A stretch of 51,555 nt of DNA from Gammaproteobacteria bacterium (GTDB taxonomy: Bacteria; Pseudomonadota; Gammaproteobacteria; SZUA-229). Of this stretch, positions 18,028 to 28,253 are shown in pieces (the stretch's first letter is position 1; each line of letters begins with the position of its first letter). The translations under genes and the position numbers were made by a program. The notes under the pieces were generated by a model. It was not told the DNA's origin. It worked only from the letters and a program-made list of their open reading frames with translations, and did no database searches. The stretch spans positions 1 through 51,555 of the forward strand of contig JAPHSS010000032.1 in NCBI GenBank assembly GCA_026195255.1. Reading direction: 5' to 3'.

Positions 18028-19245
18028 ATGAAAGAAGATACTTGTAACGATTATTATTCCATGCCTGATGAGCGTGGCCACTTTGGTGTTTATGGCGGTA
18101 AATTTGTCGCTGAAACTTTAATGGAGCCGATAGAGGAATTACGCCAGGCTTATGAAAAAGTAAAAACCGATGAGCAATTTCAGGCGGCGTTTGATAAGGA
18201 CCTGGCCGATTATGTAGGTCGCCCGAGTCCTTTATATCATGCACAGCGCTGGTCAGATGAACTGGGTGGCGCACAGATTTATTTGAAGCGTGAAGATTTA
18301 AATCACACCGGCGCACATAAAATAAATAACACAATAGGTCAGGGTTTATTAGCCAAATACATGGGTAAAAAACGCATAATCGCAGAAACCGGTGCCGGTC
18401 AGCACGGTGTTGCGTCTGCAACAGTTGCTGCTCGCCTTGGTATGGAGTGTGTTGTTTATATGGGTGAAGAGGACGTTAAACGTCAAGCACCTAATGTATA
18501 TAGAATGAAACTACTGGGCGCAAAAGTTGTGCCTGTTACGTCTGGTTCAAGAACACTTAAAGATGCGCTTAATGAAGCCATGCGTGACTGGGTAACGAAT
18601 ATCGATAATACATTTTATATTATTGGTACCGTTGCGGGGCCTCACCCTTACCCGGCGATGGTTCGTGACTTTCAAACCGTAATAGGCCGTGAAGCAAAAC
18701 GACAGATTCTTGAAAAAGCAGGTCGCTTGCCGGATGCGCTGGTTGCCTGTGTGGGTGGTGGATCAAATGCAATTGGTTTATTTCATCCGTTTCTGGGTGA
18801 TGAAGATGTAAAAATGTACGGTGTTGAAGGTGCTGGTGATGGTATTGATACACCTAACCATGCTGCGCCTTTATGTGCTGGTAGCCCCGGCGTATTACAT
18901 GGAAACCGTACTTATTTAATGGAAGATGATAATGGACAGATTATAGAAACACATTGTGTTTCTGCGGGTCTTGATTATCCCGGTGTTGGGCCTGAACATG
19001 CCTGGTTAAAAGACTGTGGTCGCGCGAGTTATGTGCCGATTACAGATAAAGAAGCACTGGCAGCCTTTCACGTACTTACACTTACAGAAGGTATTATTCC
19101 TGCGCTGGAATCAAGCCATGCGTTAGCTTATGGAGCGAAACTGGCAAAGACTATGGATAAAGATAAAATCATTATTATCAATCTTTCAGGGCGTGGAGAT
19201 AAAGATATTAATACAATCGCAGAGATAGAAGGTATAGAACTGTGA
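18028..19245 (+). CDS. trpB: Tryptophan synthase beta chain
   Basis: This PLP enzyme condenses indole with serine to make tryptophan. The 405-residue product holds the PLP Schiff-base Lys98 in [10 protein letters not shown], the family segments [15 protein letters not shown] and [10 protein letters not shown], and the phosphate cup [11 protein letters not shown] use ATG 18028; a GTG at 18022 is an equally possible start two codons earlier. Its stop overlaps the GTG start of trpA by 4 bp (GTGA), so the two subunits are translationally coupled, as expected for an alpha2-beta2 complex. Confidence 0.97.
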   Translation: MKEDTCNDYYSMPDERGHFGVYGGKFVAETLMEPIEELRQAYEKVKTDEQFQAAFDKDLADYVGRPSPLYHAQRWSDELGGAQIYLKREDLNHTGAHKINNTIGQGLLAKYMGKKRIIAETGAGQHGVASATVAARLGMECVVYMGEEDVKRQAPNVYRMKLLGAKVVPVTSGSRTLKDALNEAMRDWVTNIDNTFYIIGTVAGPHPYPAMVRDFQTVIGREAKRQILEKAGRLPDALVACVGGGSNAIGLFHPFLGDEDVKMYGVEGAGDGIDTPNHAAPLCAGSPGVLHGNRTYLMEDDNGQIIETHCVSAGLDYPGVGPEHAWLKDCGRASYVPITDKEALAAFHVLTLTEGIIPALESSHALAYGAKLAKTMDKDKIIIINLSGRGDKDINTIAEIEGIEL

Positions 19246-20045
19246 GTCGTTTACAAGCAAGCTTTGAGACTTTAAAGTCAGCCAATAAAACGGCATTAAT
19301 TCCGTATATTACAGCAGGTGATCCTCATCCCTCAGTTACTGTGAATTTAATGCATGATATGGTGCAGGCGGGAGCAAGTATTTTAGAACTGGGAATTCCA
19401 TTTTCAGATCCAATGGCAGAAGGCCCGGTTATTCAGTTGGCCTGTGAACGTGCATTAAAACATAATGTGAGCCTGACTGATGTGCTTGGCATGGTTAAGG
19501 AATTTCGCAGTAAAGATAACGATACACCGATTGTTTTAATGGGGTACACCAATCCTGTTGAAGTAATGGGGTACGAAAAATTTGCAAAAGCAGCGGCAAG
19601 TTCTGGTGTTGATGGTTTAATACTGGTTGATTTACCACCAGAAGAAGGTGCTGATCTAATTAGTGCATTAAACGTTAATAAAATAGATATGATCTTTTTA
19701 TTGGCGCCAACGAGTACTGATGAGCGTATGCAACTGATATGTGATCAGGCCAGTGGTTTTGTTTATTATGTGTCATTAAAAGGTGTTACGGGTTCTGCTA
19801 ATTTAGATGTCGCGTCAGTGGTTAAAAAAGTAGAGCAAATTCGGGGCCATACATCTATACCTGTTGGTGTTGGTTTTGGTATTCGAGATGCAGAGTCTGC
19901 TGCACAGGTGGCCTCTGTCGCTGATGCCGTTGTTGTAGGTAGTGCGCTTGTAAATCGAATTGCAGAAAATGCAGATAATCCAGAAGAAATGTCTAAACAG
20001 GTTTGCGCATTACTGTCATCAATGCGTGAGGCAATGGATAAATAA
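19242..20045 (+). CDS. trpA: Tryptophan synthase alpha chain
   Basis: The alpha subunit splits indoleglycerol phosphate and passes indole through a tunnel to TrpB. The product has 267 residues and begins at GTG 19242 inside the trpB stop. Catalytic Glu49 is in [11 protein letters not shown]. The second acidic catalytic residue, Asp60 in E. coli, is Glu60 here (SDPMAEGP), a conservative change. The glycine-rich phosphate loops GVTGSANLD and [11 protein letters not shown] are present. No attenuator-like leader is seen for these trp genes. Confidence 0.96.
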   Translation: MSRLQASFETLKSANKTALIPYITAGDPHPSVTVNLMHDMVQAGASILELGIPFSDPMAEGPVIQLACERALKHNVSLTDVLGMVKEFRSKDNDTPIVLMGYTNPVEVMGYEKFAKAAASSGVDGLILVDLPPEEGADLISALNVNKIDMIFLLAPTSTDERMQLICDQASGFVYYVSLKGVTGSANLDVASVVKKVEQIRGHTSIPVGVGFGIRDAESAAQVASVADAVVVGSALVNRIAENADNPEEMSKQVCALLSSMREAMDK

Positions 20046-20164
20046 TTAACTGTAGGCGCTGTAAAATGTAAATGGAATTGCTATTACTACGATGATGGAT
20101 TTTATGGGTGGTGCAGCTGTATAAGTTCGCCTATAAGCGAAACTACAAATGTAAAGGTAATACA

Positions 20165-21034
20165 ATGAACTGGTTTGAAAAATTAATGCCATCGCGAATT
20201 CGTACTGAAGCGAGTGATGCAGATAAAAAAGGCTCTGTGCCAGAAGGCCTGTGGACAAAATGTAATTCATGTAATGCGGTATTATATCGTGCAGAGTTAG
20301 AGCGTAATCATGATGTGTGTCCTAAGTGTCATCATCACATGCGCATGAATTCACGTAGACGCCTTGAAAATTTTCTTGATGAAGAGCCAAGGGAAGAGGT
20401 AGCTGCTAATATAAAACCGCTTGATATTTTGAAGTTTAAAGATAGTAAAAAATATAAAGATCGTATTTTAAGCGCTCAAAAAGCCACTAACGAAAATGAT
20501 GTTTTAATTGTAATTAAGGGCCAGGTAAAAAATATTCCATTAGTGGCGGCTGCATTTGAGTTTAAATTTATGGGTGGCTCCATGGGATCAGTGGTTGGTG
20601 AAAAATTCGTTAGAGCTGCAAATATTTGTCTTGAAGAAGAAATACCACTGGTTTGTTTTTCAGCATCGGGTGGTGCTCGAATGCAGGAATCTTTGTTTTC
20701 TCTAATGCAAATGTCGAAAACTTCTGCGGTATTACAGAAAATGTCGCAACGTGGCGTGCCGTTTATTTCAGTTATGACCGATCCTACTATGGGTGGTGTA
20801 TCAGCCAGTTTAGCTATGTTGGGTGATTTAAATATTGGTGAGCCAAATGCATTAATTGGTTTTGCTGGACCACGTGTTATTGAGCAAACCGTGCGTGAAA
20901 CATTACCTGAAGGGTTTCAGCGTAGTGAGTTTTTATTAGAGCATGGTGCAATTGATATGATTATTGATCGTCGTGATATGCGAGATAAAATTGCTAGTCT
21001 ATTAAGCATGATGCAAAATAAACCTGCGGCTTAA
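20165..21034 (+). CDS. accD: Acetyl-CoA carboxylase carboxyltransferase subunit beta
   Basis: AccD with AccA transfers carboxyl from biotin to acetyl-CoA, the first step of fatty-acid synthesis. The 289-residue product has the four-cysteine zinc finger at its N-terminus ([20 protein letters not shown] then PKC) and the crotonase-like carboxyltransferase core with [17 protein letters not shown] and [15 protein letters not shown] 20165 follows AAAGGTAATACA, a good ribosome-binding site; a start 57 bp upstream has no family support. The order accD–folC–dedD–cvpA–purF matches E. coli and Pseudomonas. Confidence 0.97.
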   Translation: MNWFEKLMPSRIRTEASDADKKGSVPEGLWTKCNSCNAVLYRAELERNHDVCPKCHHHMRMNSRRRLENFLDEEPREEVAANIKPLDILKFKDSKKYKDRILSAQKATNENDVLIVIKGQVKNIPLVAAAFEFKFMGGSMGSVVGEKFVRAANICLEEEIPLVCFSASGGARMQESLFSLMQMSKTSAVLQKMSQRGVPFISVMTDPTMGGVSASLAMLGDLNIGEPNALIGFAGPRVIEQTVRETLPEGFQRSEFLLEHGAIDMIIDRRDMRDKIASLLSMMQNKPAA

Positions 21035-21039
21035 GTCTT

Positions 21040-21103
21040 CGTCACACGGGCACAGGGCAGCTTGTAGAAAATTCTTCGTGTACTCGTGCCTTTGTGGCAA
21101 ATA
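21040..21103. repeat. Dispersed palindromic repeat family 1, copy C (upstream of folC)
   Basis: Left arm GTCACACGGGCACAGG (21041-21056) and right arm CGTGCCTTTGTGGCAAA (21085-21101) form an imperfect hairpin related to the copies before leuB and asd but more diverged. The right arm ends at the folC start. Confidence 0.6.
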
Positions 21104-21105
21104 AT

Positions 21106-22383
21106 ATGAGATATAAAAAACTTCAAGACTGGCTCACCTGGCAAGAGAGTCTTAATCCTAAAGAAATAGATCTAGGTCTTGATCGTGTTTCTCAAGTATT
21201 TAAAAACTTAAACTTTTCAGCCGACTTTTTCTGTCCGGTTATTACTGTTGCGGGAACCAATGGAAAAGGCTCTACTGTCGCTTTCATTGAGTCTATTTTG
21301 AAGCAGTCAAATGTTTCTGTTGGCAGTTACACTTCTCCCCACCTGTTTAAATATAATGAACGCATTAAAATTAACCAGCAAGCGGTTTCTGATGACGTTT
21401 TGTGTGAAGCGTTTGATGTGATTGATCAGGCCAGGGGTGATGTCCCGCTTACTTATTTTGAGTTTGCTACACTTGCCGCGTTAGTGGTTTTTAAAAAATA
21501 TCAGGTAGAGGTAGCTGTACTTGAGGTTGGTTTAGGTGGTCGTCTGGATGCAGTAAATGTAATAGATGCAAATGTCGCGGTTATTACAAGTATTGCTATC
21601 GACCATGTTGACTGGTTAGGTGATGATGTAGAGCTTATTGCCAGAGAAAAGGCGGGTATTATGCGGCCAGGCAAACCTGCTGTGGTGAGTATATTTAAAG
21701 CGCCAGAATCATTACTAAAGTATGCTGAAGAGCATAAGGTGAAACTGGTTAGCTTAGGTAAAGATTATTTGTATCAGGGGTTATCCAGTAAAAGCTGGCA
21801 ATTAAAAGCCGCAAACCTTCATTTATCAGATTTGCCTGTACCTGCCTTAAAAGGTGGCTTTCAGTTACAGAATGCGGCGGCGGCGATAATGGCCATCTCG
21901 CTACTGGAGCTGGAGCTTGTAAACAGCGCTGTTGCTAAAGGTCTACAGGAAGTCAGTCTTGCTGGGCGGTATCAGCAAATTTGCGAGAGCCCCAGAGTGA
22001 TCGTTGACGTGGCCCATAATGAGCAATCTGCCAGAATGTTAAGTGACACATTAGCTGAAAATCCGGTAAAGGGCAAAACGATTGCTGTTGTTGCTATGCT
22101 TGCCGATAAGGAAGTGGGCAAAGTGCTGGCAGCAGTTCAGCCAGAAATAGACCACTGGGTGAGTGCGGGATTTTTAACGAGTCGCGCAATGTCATCAAAA
22201 AACTTGGCACAGGCGGTGCGTGGTGTGCATACAAATGTTAAACTCTCGGTTTGTGAAAGCGTGACTGAAGCGTGCGTAACAGCTCGAACTTTAGCGTCAG
22301 AAGAGGATCGTATAATAGTGTTTGGTTCATTTTATACGGTTTCTGAAGCCACAGCTTATTTTAACCAGTGCAATGACAATTAA
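21106..22383 (+). CDS. folC: Bifunctional folylpolyglutamate / dihydrofolate synthase
   Basis: FolC adds glutamate to dihydropteroate and then to folates. The product has 425 residues. The ATP-binding P-loop is VAGTNGKGSTVAF near residue 50, and the Mur-ligase-type segments YTSPHLFKYNERIKIN and EVGLGGRLDAVNV follow, with VIDVAHNEQSA in the C-terminal domain. ATG 21106 (MRYKKLQDWL) is preferred; a GTG at 21094 lies within the repeat arm. It is co-directional with dedD, which begins 15 bp later. Confidence 0.95.
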   Translation: MRYKKLQDWLTWQESLNPKEIDLGLDRVSQVFKNLNFSADFFCPVITVAGTNGKGSTVAFIESILKQSNVSVGSYTSPHLFKYNERIKINQQAVSDDVLCEAFDVIDQARGDVPLTYFEFATLAALVVFKKYQVEVAVLEVGLGGRLDAVNVIDANVAVITSIAIDHVDWLGDDVELIAREKAGIMRPGKPAVVSIFKAPESLLKYAEEHKVKLVSLGKDYLYQGLSSKSWQLKAANLHLSDLPVPALKGGFQLQNAAAAIMAISLLELELVNSAVAKGLQEVSLAGRYQQICESPRVIVDVAHNEQSARMLSDTLAENPVKGKTIAVVAMLADKEVGKVLAAVQPEIDHWVSAGFLTSRAMSSKNLAQAVRGVHTNVKLSVCESVTEACVTARTLASEEDRIIVFGSFYTVSEATAYFNQCNDN

Positions 22384-22397
22384 ATTCTGGAACTGGA

Positions 22398-22856
22398 TTG
22401 GATAGAAAACTACGTAAACGTATTATAGGAGCTATTGTTTTAGCGGCTTTTCTGGTTATTTTAGTGCCCGAATGGCTAGATGGTGCCGGGCATAAATCAC
22501 GTTATAGCAATAAAGTAGAGATACCGGATAAACCAGAGTTTAAACCTATAGCCGATTATATAGAATCCACTGATTCTGCAGTTACTATTAATAAACGTAT
22601 AAAGTCCGAAGAGTCGTCAGTGCACGCATGGGCTTTGCAGTTAGGAAGTTTTTCCAGAGAATCGAATGCTGAAGCGATGCGGGATAAGCTTAGAGCCAAA
22701 GGTTACGCGAGTTATGTTGATGTTTTGAAAAAACCAGATAGAACCACGTATAGAGTAAGAATTGGACCCGAGCTCGATAAGAAACGGCTAGAACAGATTA
22801 AGCTTGAGTTGGGGAAAAAAGAGAAAATGAAAGGCATGTTAGTACAGCATCCATGA
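22398..22856 (+). CDS. dedD: SPOR-domain protein, DedD-like
   Basis: DedD-type proteins are inner-membrane, septum-localised proteins whose SPOR domain binds denuded glycan strands at the division site. The 152-residue product has a basic N-terminus (MDRKLRKRI), a single membrane span (about 9-25), a short linker and a SPOR domain (about 74-150: HAWALQLGSFSRESNAEAMR then YRVRIGPELDKKR). The start is TTG 22398, the only start that keeps the basic/hydrophobic N-terminus. It sits between folC and cvpA, as dedD does in E. coli. Confidence 0.88.
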   Translation: MDRKLRKRIIGAIVLAAFLVILVPEWLDGAGHKSRYSNKVEIPDKPEFKPIADYIESTDSAVTINKRIKSEESSVHAWALQLGSFSRESNAEAMRDKLRAKGYASYVDVLKKPDRTTYRVRIGPELDKKRLEQIKLELGKKEKMKGMLVQHP

Positions 22857-22896
22857 GACAATTTAATACAACAAATAAGAATGCAGGAAAGAAGGA

Positions 22897-23385
22897 ATGA
22901 CCCTTGTTGATTTTGGAATAGTTACCATAATCGCTGTTTTACTGGTACTCGGATTAATCTGGGGTTTTGCTAAAATTGCCATTGCATTAGGCACCTGGTT
23001 AGCGGCCAGTATAATATCTTTTAGTTTTGCGCCTAATCTTGCTGCATCAATGCTAACATCTATTGAATCACCACCGATGAGGCTGGCTGCAGCAATGGGT
23101 ATACTCTTTGTTCTTACTATTATGGTTGGAGCAGTTGTGAGTTTTCTAGTGCGTCAGTTTGTGAGTAAAACGGGTTTAAGTGGATTAGATCGTGTACTGG
23201 GTTTGATACTGGGTAGTTCTTTGGGACTGGTTGTAGTTATTGCGCTGGTTTTTGTCGCCGGTTTAACTAATGCGCCTGCTCATGACTGGTGGCAGTCATC
23301 CATTTTAATTGAAAGATTTGAAACCCTGGCGTTGTGGCTGCAAGGTTATTTACCCGATGATGTTGCGAAATACTTTTCTTATTAA
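22897..23385 (+). CDS. cvpA: CvpA family membrane protein
   Basis: The 162-residue protein has four hydrophobic segments and belongs to the CvpA/colicin V production family. It is found next to purF in many proteobacteria and has been linked to purine-dependent growth, biofilm formation and envelope tolerance, but its biochemical role is unclear. The start MTLVDFGIVTIIAVLLVLGL follows GAAAGAAGGA, a strong ribosome-binding site. The gap to purF is 95 bp. Confidence 0.92.
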   Translation: MTLVDFGIVTIIAVLLVLGLIWGFAKIAIALGTWLAASIISFSFAPNLAASMLTSIESPPMRLAAAMGILFVLTIMVGAVVSFLVRQFVSKTGLSGLDRVLGLILGSSLGLVVVIALVFVAGLTNAPAHDWWQSSILIERFETLALWLQGYLPDDVAKYFSY

Positions 23386-23480
23386 TGATGTTTTCTATTG
23401 TTTTTTTGCAATCACAATAGTTACATCATGATATTTGTTTTCTGCTCTAATAATTTAGCAAATTTGCTGTTGAGGTTTAT

Positions 23481-24995
23481 ATGTGCGGTATAGTCGGTAT
23501 TGTTGGCCGAAGTCCTGTTAATCAGTTGTTATATGATGCGTTAATCATATTGCAGCACCGCGGGCAGGATGCTGCTGGCATTGTTACCAGTGAGGGCAAT
23601 AAGTTCCATTTACGTAAAAGTAATGGCTTAGTGAGTGATGTGTTTAATGCAGATAGCATGTCACAGTTATCAGGTAATATGGGCATAGGACATGTACGTT
23701 ACCCAACTGCCGGTTGCTCTTCAGTGGCCGAGTCTCAGCCTTTTTATGTGAACTCTCCTTATGGTATTGCCATAGCGCATAATGGTAATTTAACCAATGC
23801 TGAGGAATTAAAGGCGCAGTTATATAAAGATGATATGCGGCATATTAATACGGATTCAGATTCTGAAATTTTATTAAATATTTTTGCCCATGAATTACAG
23901 GCATTGAAAAAATTACAGGTAACATCGGAAGAAATTTTTAAAGCTGTTTCTGCTGTTCATAAGCGTTGCCTGGGTGGTTATGCCGTTGTCGCAACCATTG
24001 TGGGTAAAGGAGTGCTGGCATTTCGTGACCCAAATGGTATTCGCCCGGTTTGTTATGGTAAGCGTGAGTCGGAAACAGGTACCGAATATATTGTTGCATC
24101 TGAGAGCGTGGCATTACATGCATTAGGTTTTGAACTGGTACGTGATCTGAAACCAGGTGAAGCGATTTATATTGATATCGATGGTAATTTTTCAAGTAAG
24201 CAATGTGCAGAAAACCCTAAAAGTAATCCCTGTATCTTTGAGTATGTATATTTTGCACGCCCAGATTCTATTATTGATGATATTTCAGTTTATAAAGCCC
24301 GTTTGCGAATGGGTACAACACTGGTGCAAAAAATTCTACGTGAGAGACCGAATCACGATATAGATGTGGTTATACCTATTCCAGATACGAGTAGAACGGC
24401 GGCTCTGGATGTGGCTTATCACCTGGGTGTGAAGTATAGAGAAGGTTTTATTAAAAATAGATATATTGGCCGTACATTTATTATGCCTGGACAGGTTCAA
24501 CGAAAAAAATCAGTCCGCCAGAAATTAAATGCTATTGACCTGGAGTTTAAAGACAAAAATGTTCTGTTGGTAGATGACTCTATTGTTCGAGGAACAACAT
24601 CAAAGCAAATTATTCAAATGGCTAGAGAAGCGGGTGCTAAAAATGTATATATGGCATCTGCAGCGCCTCCGGTCAGATACCCTAATGTATATGGTATTGA
24701 TATGCCTTCACCAAAAGAGTTTGTAGCCCATGGGCGAAGCACTGAAGAGATCACCAAAGAAATTGGTGCAGACTGGTTAATTTATCAGGATTTAGATGAC
24801 TTAATTCACGCGGTTAAACAGGGTAATGAGAAAATCGATAGTTTTGATAGTTCCTGTTTTAGCGGTGAATACATTACCGGCGATATCGACAAAACCTATC
24901 TGAAAAACCTGGATGATTCGCGCTCAGATACAGCTAAATCTAAACGTGAGAATTCGAATAATTTGGCTGGAATTGACTTATACAGCAACCAGTAA
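23481..24995 (+). CDS. purF: Amidophosphoribosyltransferase
   Basis: PurF makes 5-phosphoribosylamine from PRPP and glutamine, the first committed step of purine synthesis. The 504-residue protein begins MCGIVGIVG, so Cys2 becomes the N-terminal glutaminase nucleophile with no propeptide, as in E. coli. The glutaminase core includes GQDAAGIVT and [12 protein letters not shown]. The PRPP loop is [15 protein letters not shown] at about residues 359-373. No PurR-type operator is evident upstream. The peptidoglycan-linked genes begin 8 bp after its stop. Confidence 0.97.
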   Translation: MCGIVGIVGRSPVNQLLYDALIILQHRGQDAAGIVTSEGNKFHLRKSNGLVSDVFNADSMSQLSGNMGIGHVRYPTAGCSSVAESQPFYVNSPYGIAIAHNGNLTNAEELKAQLYKDDMRHINTDSDSEILLNIFAHELQALKKLQVTSEEIFKAVSAVHKRCLGGYAVVATIVGKGVLAFRDPNGIRPVCYGKRESETGTEYIVASESVALHALGFELVRDLKPGEAIYIDIDGNFSSKQCAENPKSNPCIFEYVYFARPDSIIDDISVYKARLRMGTTLVQKILRERPNHDIDVVIPIPDTSRTAALDVAYHLGVKYREGFIKNRYIGRTFIMPGQVQRKKSVRQKLNAIDLEFKDKNVLLVDDSIVRGTTSKQIIQMAREAGAKNVYMASAAPPVRYPNVYGIDMPSPKEFVAHGRSTEEITKEIGADWLIYQDLDDLIHAVKQGNEKIDSFDSSCFSGEYITGDIDKTYLKNLDDSRSDTAKSKRENSNNLAGIDLYSNQ

Positions 24996-25003
24996 AATAA
25001 TTA

Positions 25004-25963
25004 ATGTTTTTTATGGACTATAAAATTTTTCAGCAGTATTTGCCCGTGGCATTTCGTAAATTTACATATTTGCTATTACTCCTGTTTTCGACAGCGATCA
25101 TGGCAGGTGTGGATGATCTGAAGATTTTTAATGATGATAAAGAGTTGTTTTCGAAGGCAGTGAGCTTATCTACACAAAAAAAGTGGTTAGAGGCTGAGCC
25201 TATATACCGTGATTTATTAAAGCGTAATCAGTATTGGCCAGAACCAGGTAATAATTTAGCTATACTTTTGTTAAATACAGGCCGAACAGATGAAGCTATA
25301 ACAGTGCTTGAGCAAGCCGTAATTAGTTCGCCGGGTTATAGAATTACTCAGAAAAATCGATCTGAGTTATATGGCTATCTTGCAACACGAGCATACGATA
25401 AGGCGTTGGGTTCAGACCAGCAAAGTATTATGCCGGAACTGGAGTTAATTCAGACAATTTATCAACCTGTAAAAATAATAGAAAGAGAAGTAGAAAAAGA
25501 AGTAGAAAAAGTCGTTATAAAAGAAGTGCTTGTAGAAAAACCTCAGTTAGTCGAGCATCAGCAGGTAGTTGAGCCTCAAAAGGTTTCGGTAGGTGCGCCT
25601 CAAAATGACATCGGCAGACATATTAAGCAACAGTTGTCTGACTGGTCAAGAGCATGGTCTAAGGGGGATTTTGATAATTATATTAAATCCTATTCAACTA
25701 ATTTTGTGCCTTCTGATACGAGAAAGTCTTACGCCGAATGGAAAAATATAAGGCGAGCCCGTCTAAAATTTACCAAAGGCGTTAATGTTGAAATTGATCA
25801 GTTAAGGGTTTTTGTTGAAGGTCAGGGAAAACATGTATTAGTTGAATTTATACAGAACTATAGATCAGACTCATATAGCGACACCGTTTTAAAACAGATG
25901 TACATGCAAAATCAGCAAGATAATTGGCTGATACTGTCTGAAAGAACTATTAAAAAGTACTAA
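25004..25963 (+). CDS. Periplasmic protein with TPR-like repeats and a Csd6-type NTF2-like C-terminal domain
   Basis: This 319-residue protein has a signal-like hydrophobic stretch (about 22-35), a TPR-like helical pair (about 45-110, WLEAEPIYRDLLK and AITVLEQAV), a charged EVEKEVEK-type linker (about 162-190) and a C-terminal domain (about 205-317) like those fused to Csd6-type L,D-transpeptidases. That domain shares the pattern W..W…D…Y…YS..F…W…R, followed by F.Q.Y.SD, with the C-terminus of the next gene's product. It lacks any YkuD catalytic domain, so it may be a regulator, dimer partner or glycan-binding subunit of its neighbour. It follows purF by 8 bp. ATG 25013 is an alternative start. 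Confidence 0.7.
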   Translation: MFFMDYKIFQQYLPVAFRKFTYLLLLLFSTAIMAGVDDLKIFNDDKELFSKAVSLSTQKKWLEAEPIYRDLLKRNQYWPEPGNNLAILLLNTGRTDEAITVLEQAVISSPGYRITQKNRSELYGYLATRAYDKALGSDQQSIMPELELIQTIYQPVKIIEREVEKEVEKVVIKEVLVEKPQLVEHQQVVEPQKVSVGAPQNDIGRHIKQQLSDWSRAWSKGDFDNYIKSYSTNFVPSDTRKSYAEWKNIRRARLKFTKGVNVEIDQLRVFVEGQGKHVLVEFIQNYRSDSYSDTVLKQMYMQNQQDNWLILSERTIKKY

Positions 25964-25992
25964 ACTTAGGTAATTCAGTCTAAACGTGATTA

Positions 25993-27252
25993 GTGTTTAA
26001 ATTAATGAAATTTGCATCTATTATATTTACAGTATTTTATTCAGCAGCGATAACTCTTGTCGGGGCCGCTGTCTGCTCGAGTGCATGGGCAGTAGAAACG
26101 ACACTGGATAACTCTCACCCGGAAGTCCGATTGCTCGATGCTGTTCAGGATATTCAGTCTTCTGATTTAAACAGTGCCGAATCAAAGTTAAAAACGCTGG
26201 TCTCCGAAATGCCTGATTTTAAACTGGCGCAACTGGTTTATGCCGATGTTTTAATGTCTAAAGTGAAAGGTATTCATAATCCCGGTCCAGACTTAAACAA
26301 TAGTCTAGAAAAGTCTTTGCTGCTTACAGAAATAAAAAACCGCTATCAGGCTGTTAATGATGATCTCGTTAAAACTAATTTTCCTAAAGTTCTGGCGAAG
26401 TTAGATGCTTTTTATCGATATGTTATTGTTGTTGATCTAAGCAAATCTCGTTTATATTTGTTTGATAATACTCAGCCGTTACCCGTATTAATAGATGACT
26501 TTTTTATCTCTATGGGGCGCAGTGGAGCGGGTAAGGTTTCTGAAGGTGATTTAAAAACACCATTAGGTGTATATTTTATTCAGTCTTATATTGCACCTGA
26601 TCAACTGGCTGACAAGTATGGCGCAGGTGCTTATCCAATTAATTATCCAAATGCGTGGGATCGTTTAAATGGAAAAACAGGCCATGGTATATGGCTGCAT
26701 GGAACACGAAGTGGCACATATAATCGACCGCCATTAGCATCAGAAGGTTGTGTTGTATTACCGAATGAAGATCTGCTTAATATAGGTTCACACATTGATT
26801 TAAAAAGCACACCGGTATTAATCGGTGAAAATATTACATGGCTTGCTGAGAAGCAGTGGCTGTTACACAAAGATAACATCAGCCAACTGCATGAACAGTG
26901 GAAAAATGACTGGGAGAGTATGGATGTTGAAAGTTATTTACAACATTACTCTGACAGGTTTACCAATGGTAAAAAAGATATTTATAACTGGTCTGATCAT
27001 AAACGCAGAATAGCGAAACATAAAACTTTCGTAAAAGTAAATTTATCTAATGTGAGTTTGCTTCAGCATCCGAATGAAGATGTTATGGTGGCTACCTTTT
27101 TACAGACTTATGCCAGTGATAATTTCTCAAGCCAGAGCTGGAAACGTCAATACTGGAATAAGGAAAATGATGGTAAATGGCGAATTGTTTTTGAAGGTGA
27201 AATATCAATGCCGTTGAATTCTCAATTAGCTCAGAATCGTAAAAATGAATGA
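25993..27252 (+). CDS. Csd6/YafK-like L,D-transpeptidase (YkuD) with NTF2-like C-terminal domain
   Basis: This 419-residue exported protein carries an N-terminal signal or anchor (about 8-34), a helical TPR-like region (about 45-130), a YkuD catalytic domain (about 143-280) and an NTF2-like C-terminal domain (about 290-405). Catalytic residues are His236 in WLHGTRSG and Cys253 in ASEGCVVLPN. The Glu before Gly-Cys, in place of the usual His, is the YafK/Csd6 form. Csd6 of Helicobacter pylori is an L,D-carboxypeptidase affecting cell shape; E. coli YafK (DpaA) releases Lpp from peptidoglycan. Which activity applies here is unknown. Start GTG 25993; ATG 26005 is the alternative. Confidence 0.82.
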   Translation: MFKLMKFASIIFTVFYSAAITLVGAAVCSSAWAVETTLDNSHPEVRLLDAVQDIQSSDLNSAESKLKTLVSEMPDFKLAQLVYADVLMSKVKGIHNPGPDLNNSLEKSLLLTEIKNRYQAVNDDLVKTNFPKVLAKLDAFYRYVIVVDLSKSRLYLFDNTQPLPVLIDDFFISMGRSGAGKVSEGDLKTPLGVYFIQSYIAPDQLADKYGAGAYPINYPNAWDRLNGKTGHGIWLHGTRSGTYNRPPLASEGCVVLPNEDLLNIGSHIDLKSTPVLIGENITWLAEKQWLLHKDNISQLHEQWKNDWESMDVESYLQHYSDRFTNGKKDIYNWSDHKRRIAKHKTFVKVNLSNVSLLQHPNEDVMVATFLQTYASDNFSSQSWKRQYWNKENDGKWRIVFEGEISMPLNSQLAQNRKNE

Positions 27253-27334
27253 CTTAGTTTAGTAGGCGCTTTGCCACTGAAAAACCGAAGTCACGGCGCT
27301 AGATTTGATAAATGATTATTTTAAATGCGCACTC

Positions 27335-28222
27335 TCACTGTAACGCTGTTTTTGCTTTAGGGGGTTGCGGAATATTTACCCTGAGCCACTTAATCATATC
27401 AACCCATATCCTGCTTACTTCATGATTGCTGGGCATAATACCCGCATAGGGTAGTTCAATAGTGACAACTGGAATTTCCTCCTGTAAACCGGCGTAGTTA
27501 CCAAGTGATCCCGGATAGGTTCCTAATAATTTTAAATAAAGGTGACCAAGACGGGACGGCGGGCTGGGCGGCCCATCGTAATCAACAATTCCGTAAGGTG
27601 CGTGAACCGACACGATAGCATCCGGTTTAAAATCTTTAATTAGTTTAACTATCCACTGGGTTTCGGGTTCGCTCAATGGGCTCGGGCCGGGATAGCGCCT
27701 TGGGTCGCTATATGCACGATCCTTCCAGTATTCAAGGCTTGCTTGCGGACTGCCATTATTAGGAAAATTACGGTTTAAATCGACACCACTGGCATTTATT
27801 CGTTGAGATTTTTTCTGCAATAAACCATCCGGATTTACCAGTGGAGCCACTTTCCAGTGAAATAAACCACTATGGTATTTATCAAGAATTTTCATCCATT
27901 TAAACATAATAGTTACTGATGAATACTCATCTCCGTGAATACCGCCAAGCATAAGAATTCTTGCCTGTGGCTGTCTTTTGTTTAGTAGTGGGGGGTATTC
28001 TTTTATTAATAAGTTATTTTTATTATTAGATTGATGCTGAGACGGCATAAGCTCAAGTGAAATACATTCATTAAAAGTAACGCTGGATAGCTTATTAGCG
28101 ATCTTAATGCAGCTGTCATTCACCTGGTTTGGCTGTAACAGAGTGATGTTGTTCGTGTTTTGGCTATAAGCAGGAACTGATATTAAGAAAAGAAGTGTAA
28201 TCCGATAAAGGCGTGTTAGCAT
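27335..28222 (-). CDS. Exported M14-family zinc peptidase, probably a murein peptide amidase/carboxypeptidase
   Basis: The 295-residue protein has a signal peptide (about 1-20) and an M14 zinc carboxypeptidase fold. Zinc ligands are His96 and Glu99 in GGIHGDEYSS and His207 in VSVHAPYG. The substrate-binding Arg is in VDLNRNFPNN and the catalytic Glu256 is in VTIELPYAG. MpaA (gamma-D-glutamyl-diaminopimelate amidase) and Csd4 (D,L-carboxypeptidase acting on muropeptides) are the nearest named functions. The gene is convergent with the Csd6-like gene and divergent from the small L,D-transpeptidase, which supports a peptidoglycan role. The exact bond cleaved is inferred. Confidence 0.8.
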   Translation of the reverse strand: MLTRLYRITLLFLISVPAYSQNTNNITLLQPNQVNDSCIKIANKLSSVTFNECISLELMPSQHQSNNKNNLLIKEYPPLLNKRQPQARILMLGGIHGDEYSSVTIMFKWMKILDKYHSGLFHWKVAPLVNPDGLLQKKSQRINASGVDLNRNFPNNGSPQASLEYWKDRAYSDPRRYPGPSPLSEPETQWIVKLIKDFKPDAIVSVHAPYGIVDYDGPPSPPSRLGHLYLKLLGTYPGSLGNYAGLQEEIPVVTIELPYAGIMPSNHEVSRIWVDMIKWLRVNIPQPPKAKTALQ

Positions 28223-28253
28223 AGAAATTAGTCGTTTTGTCAGTTACTAAAGT

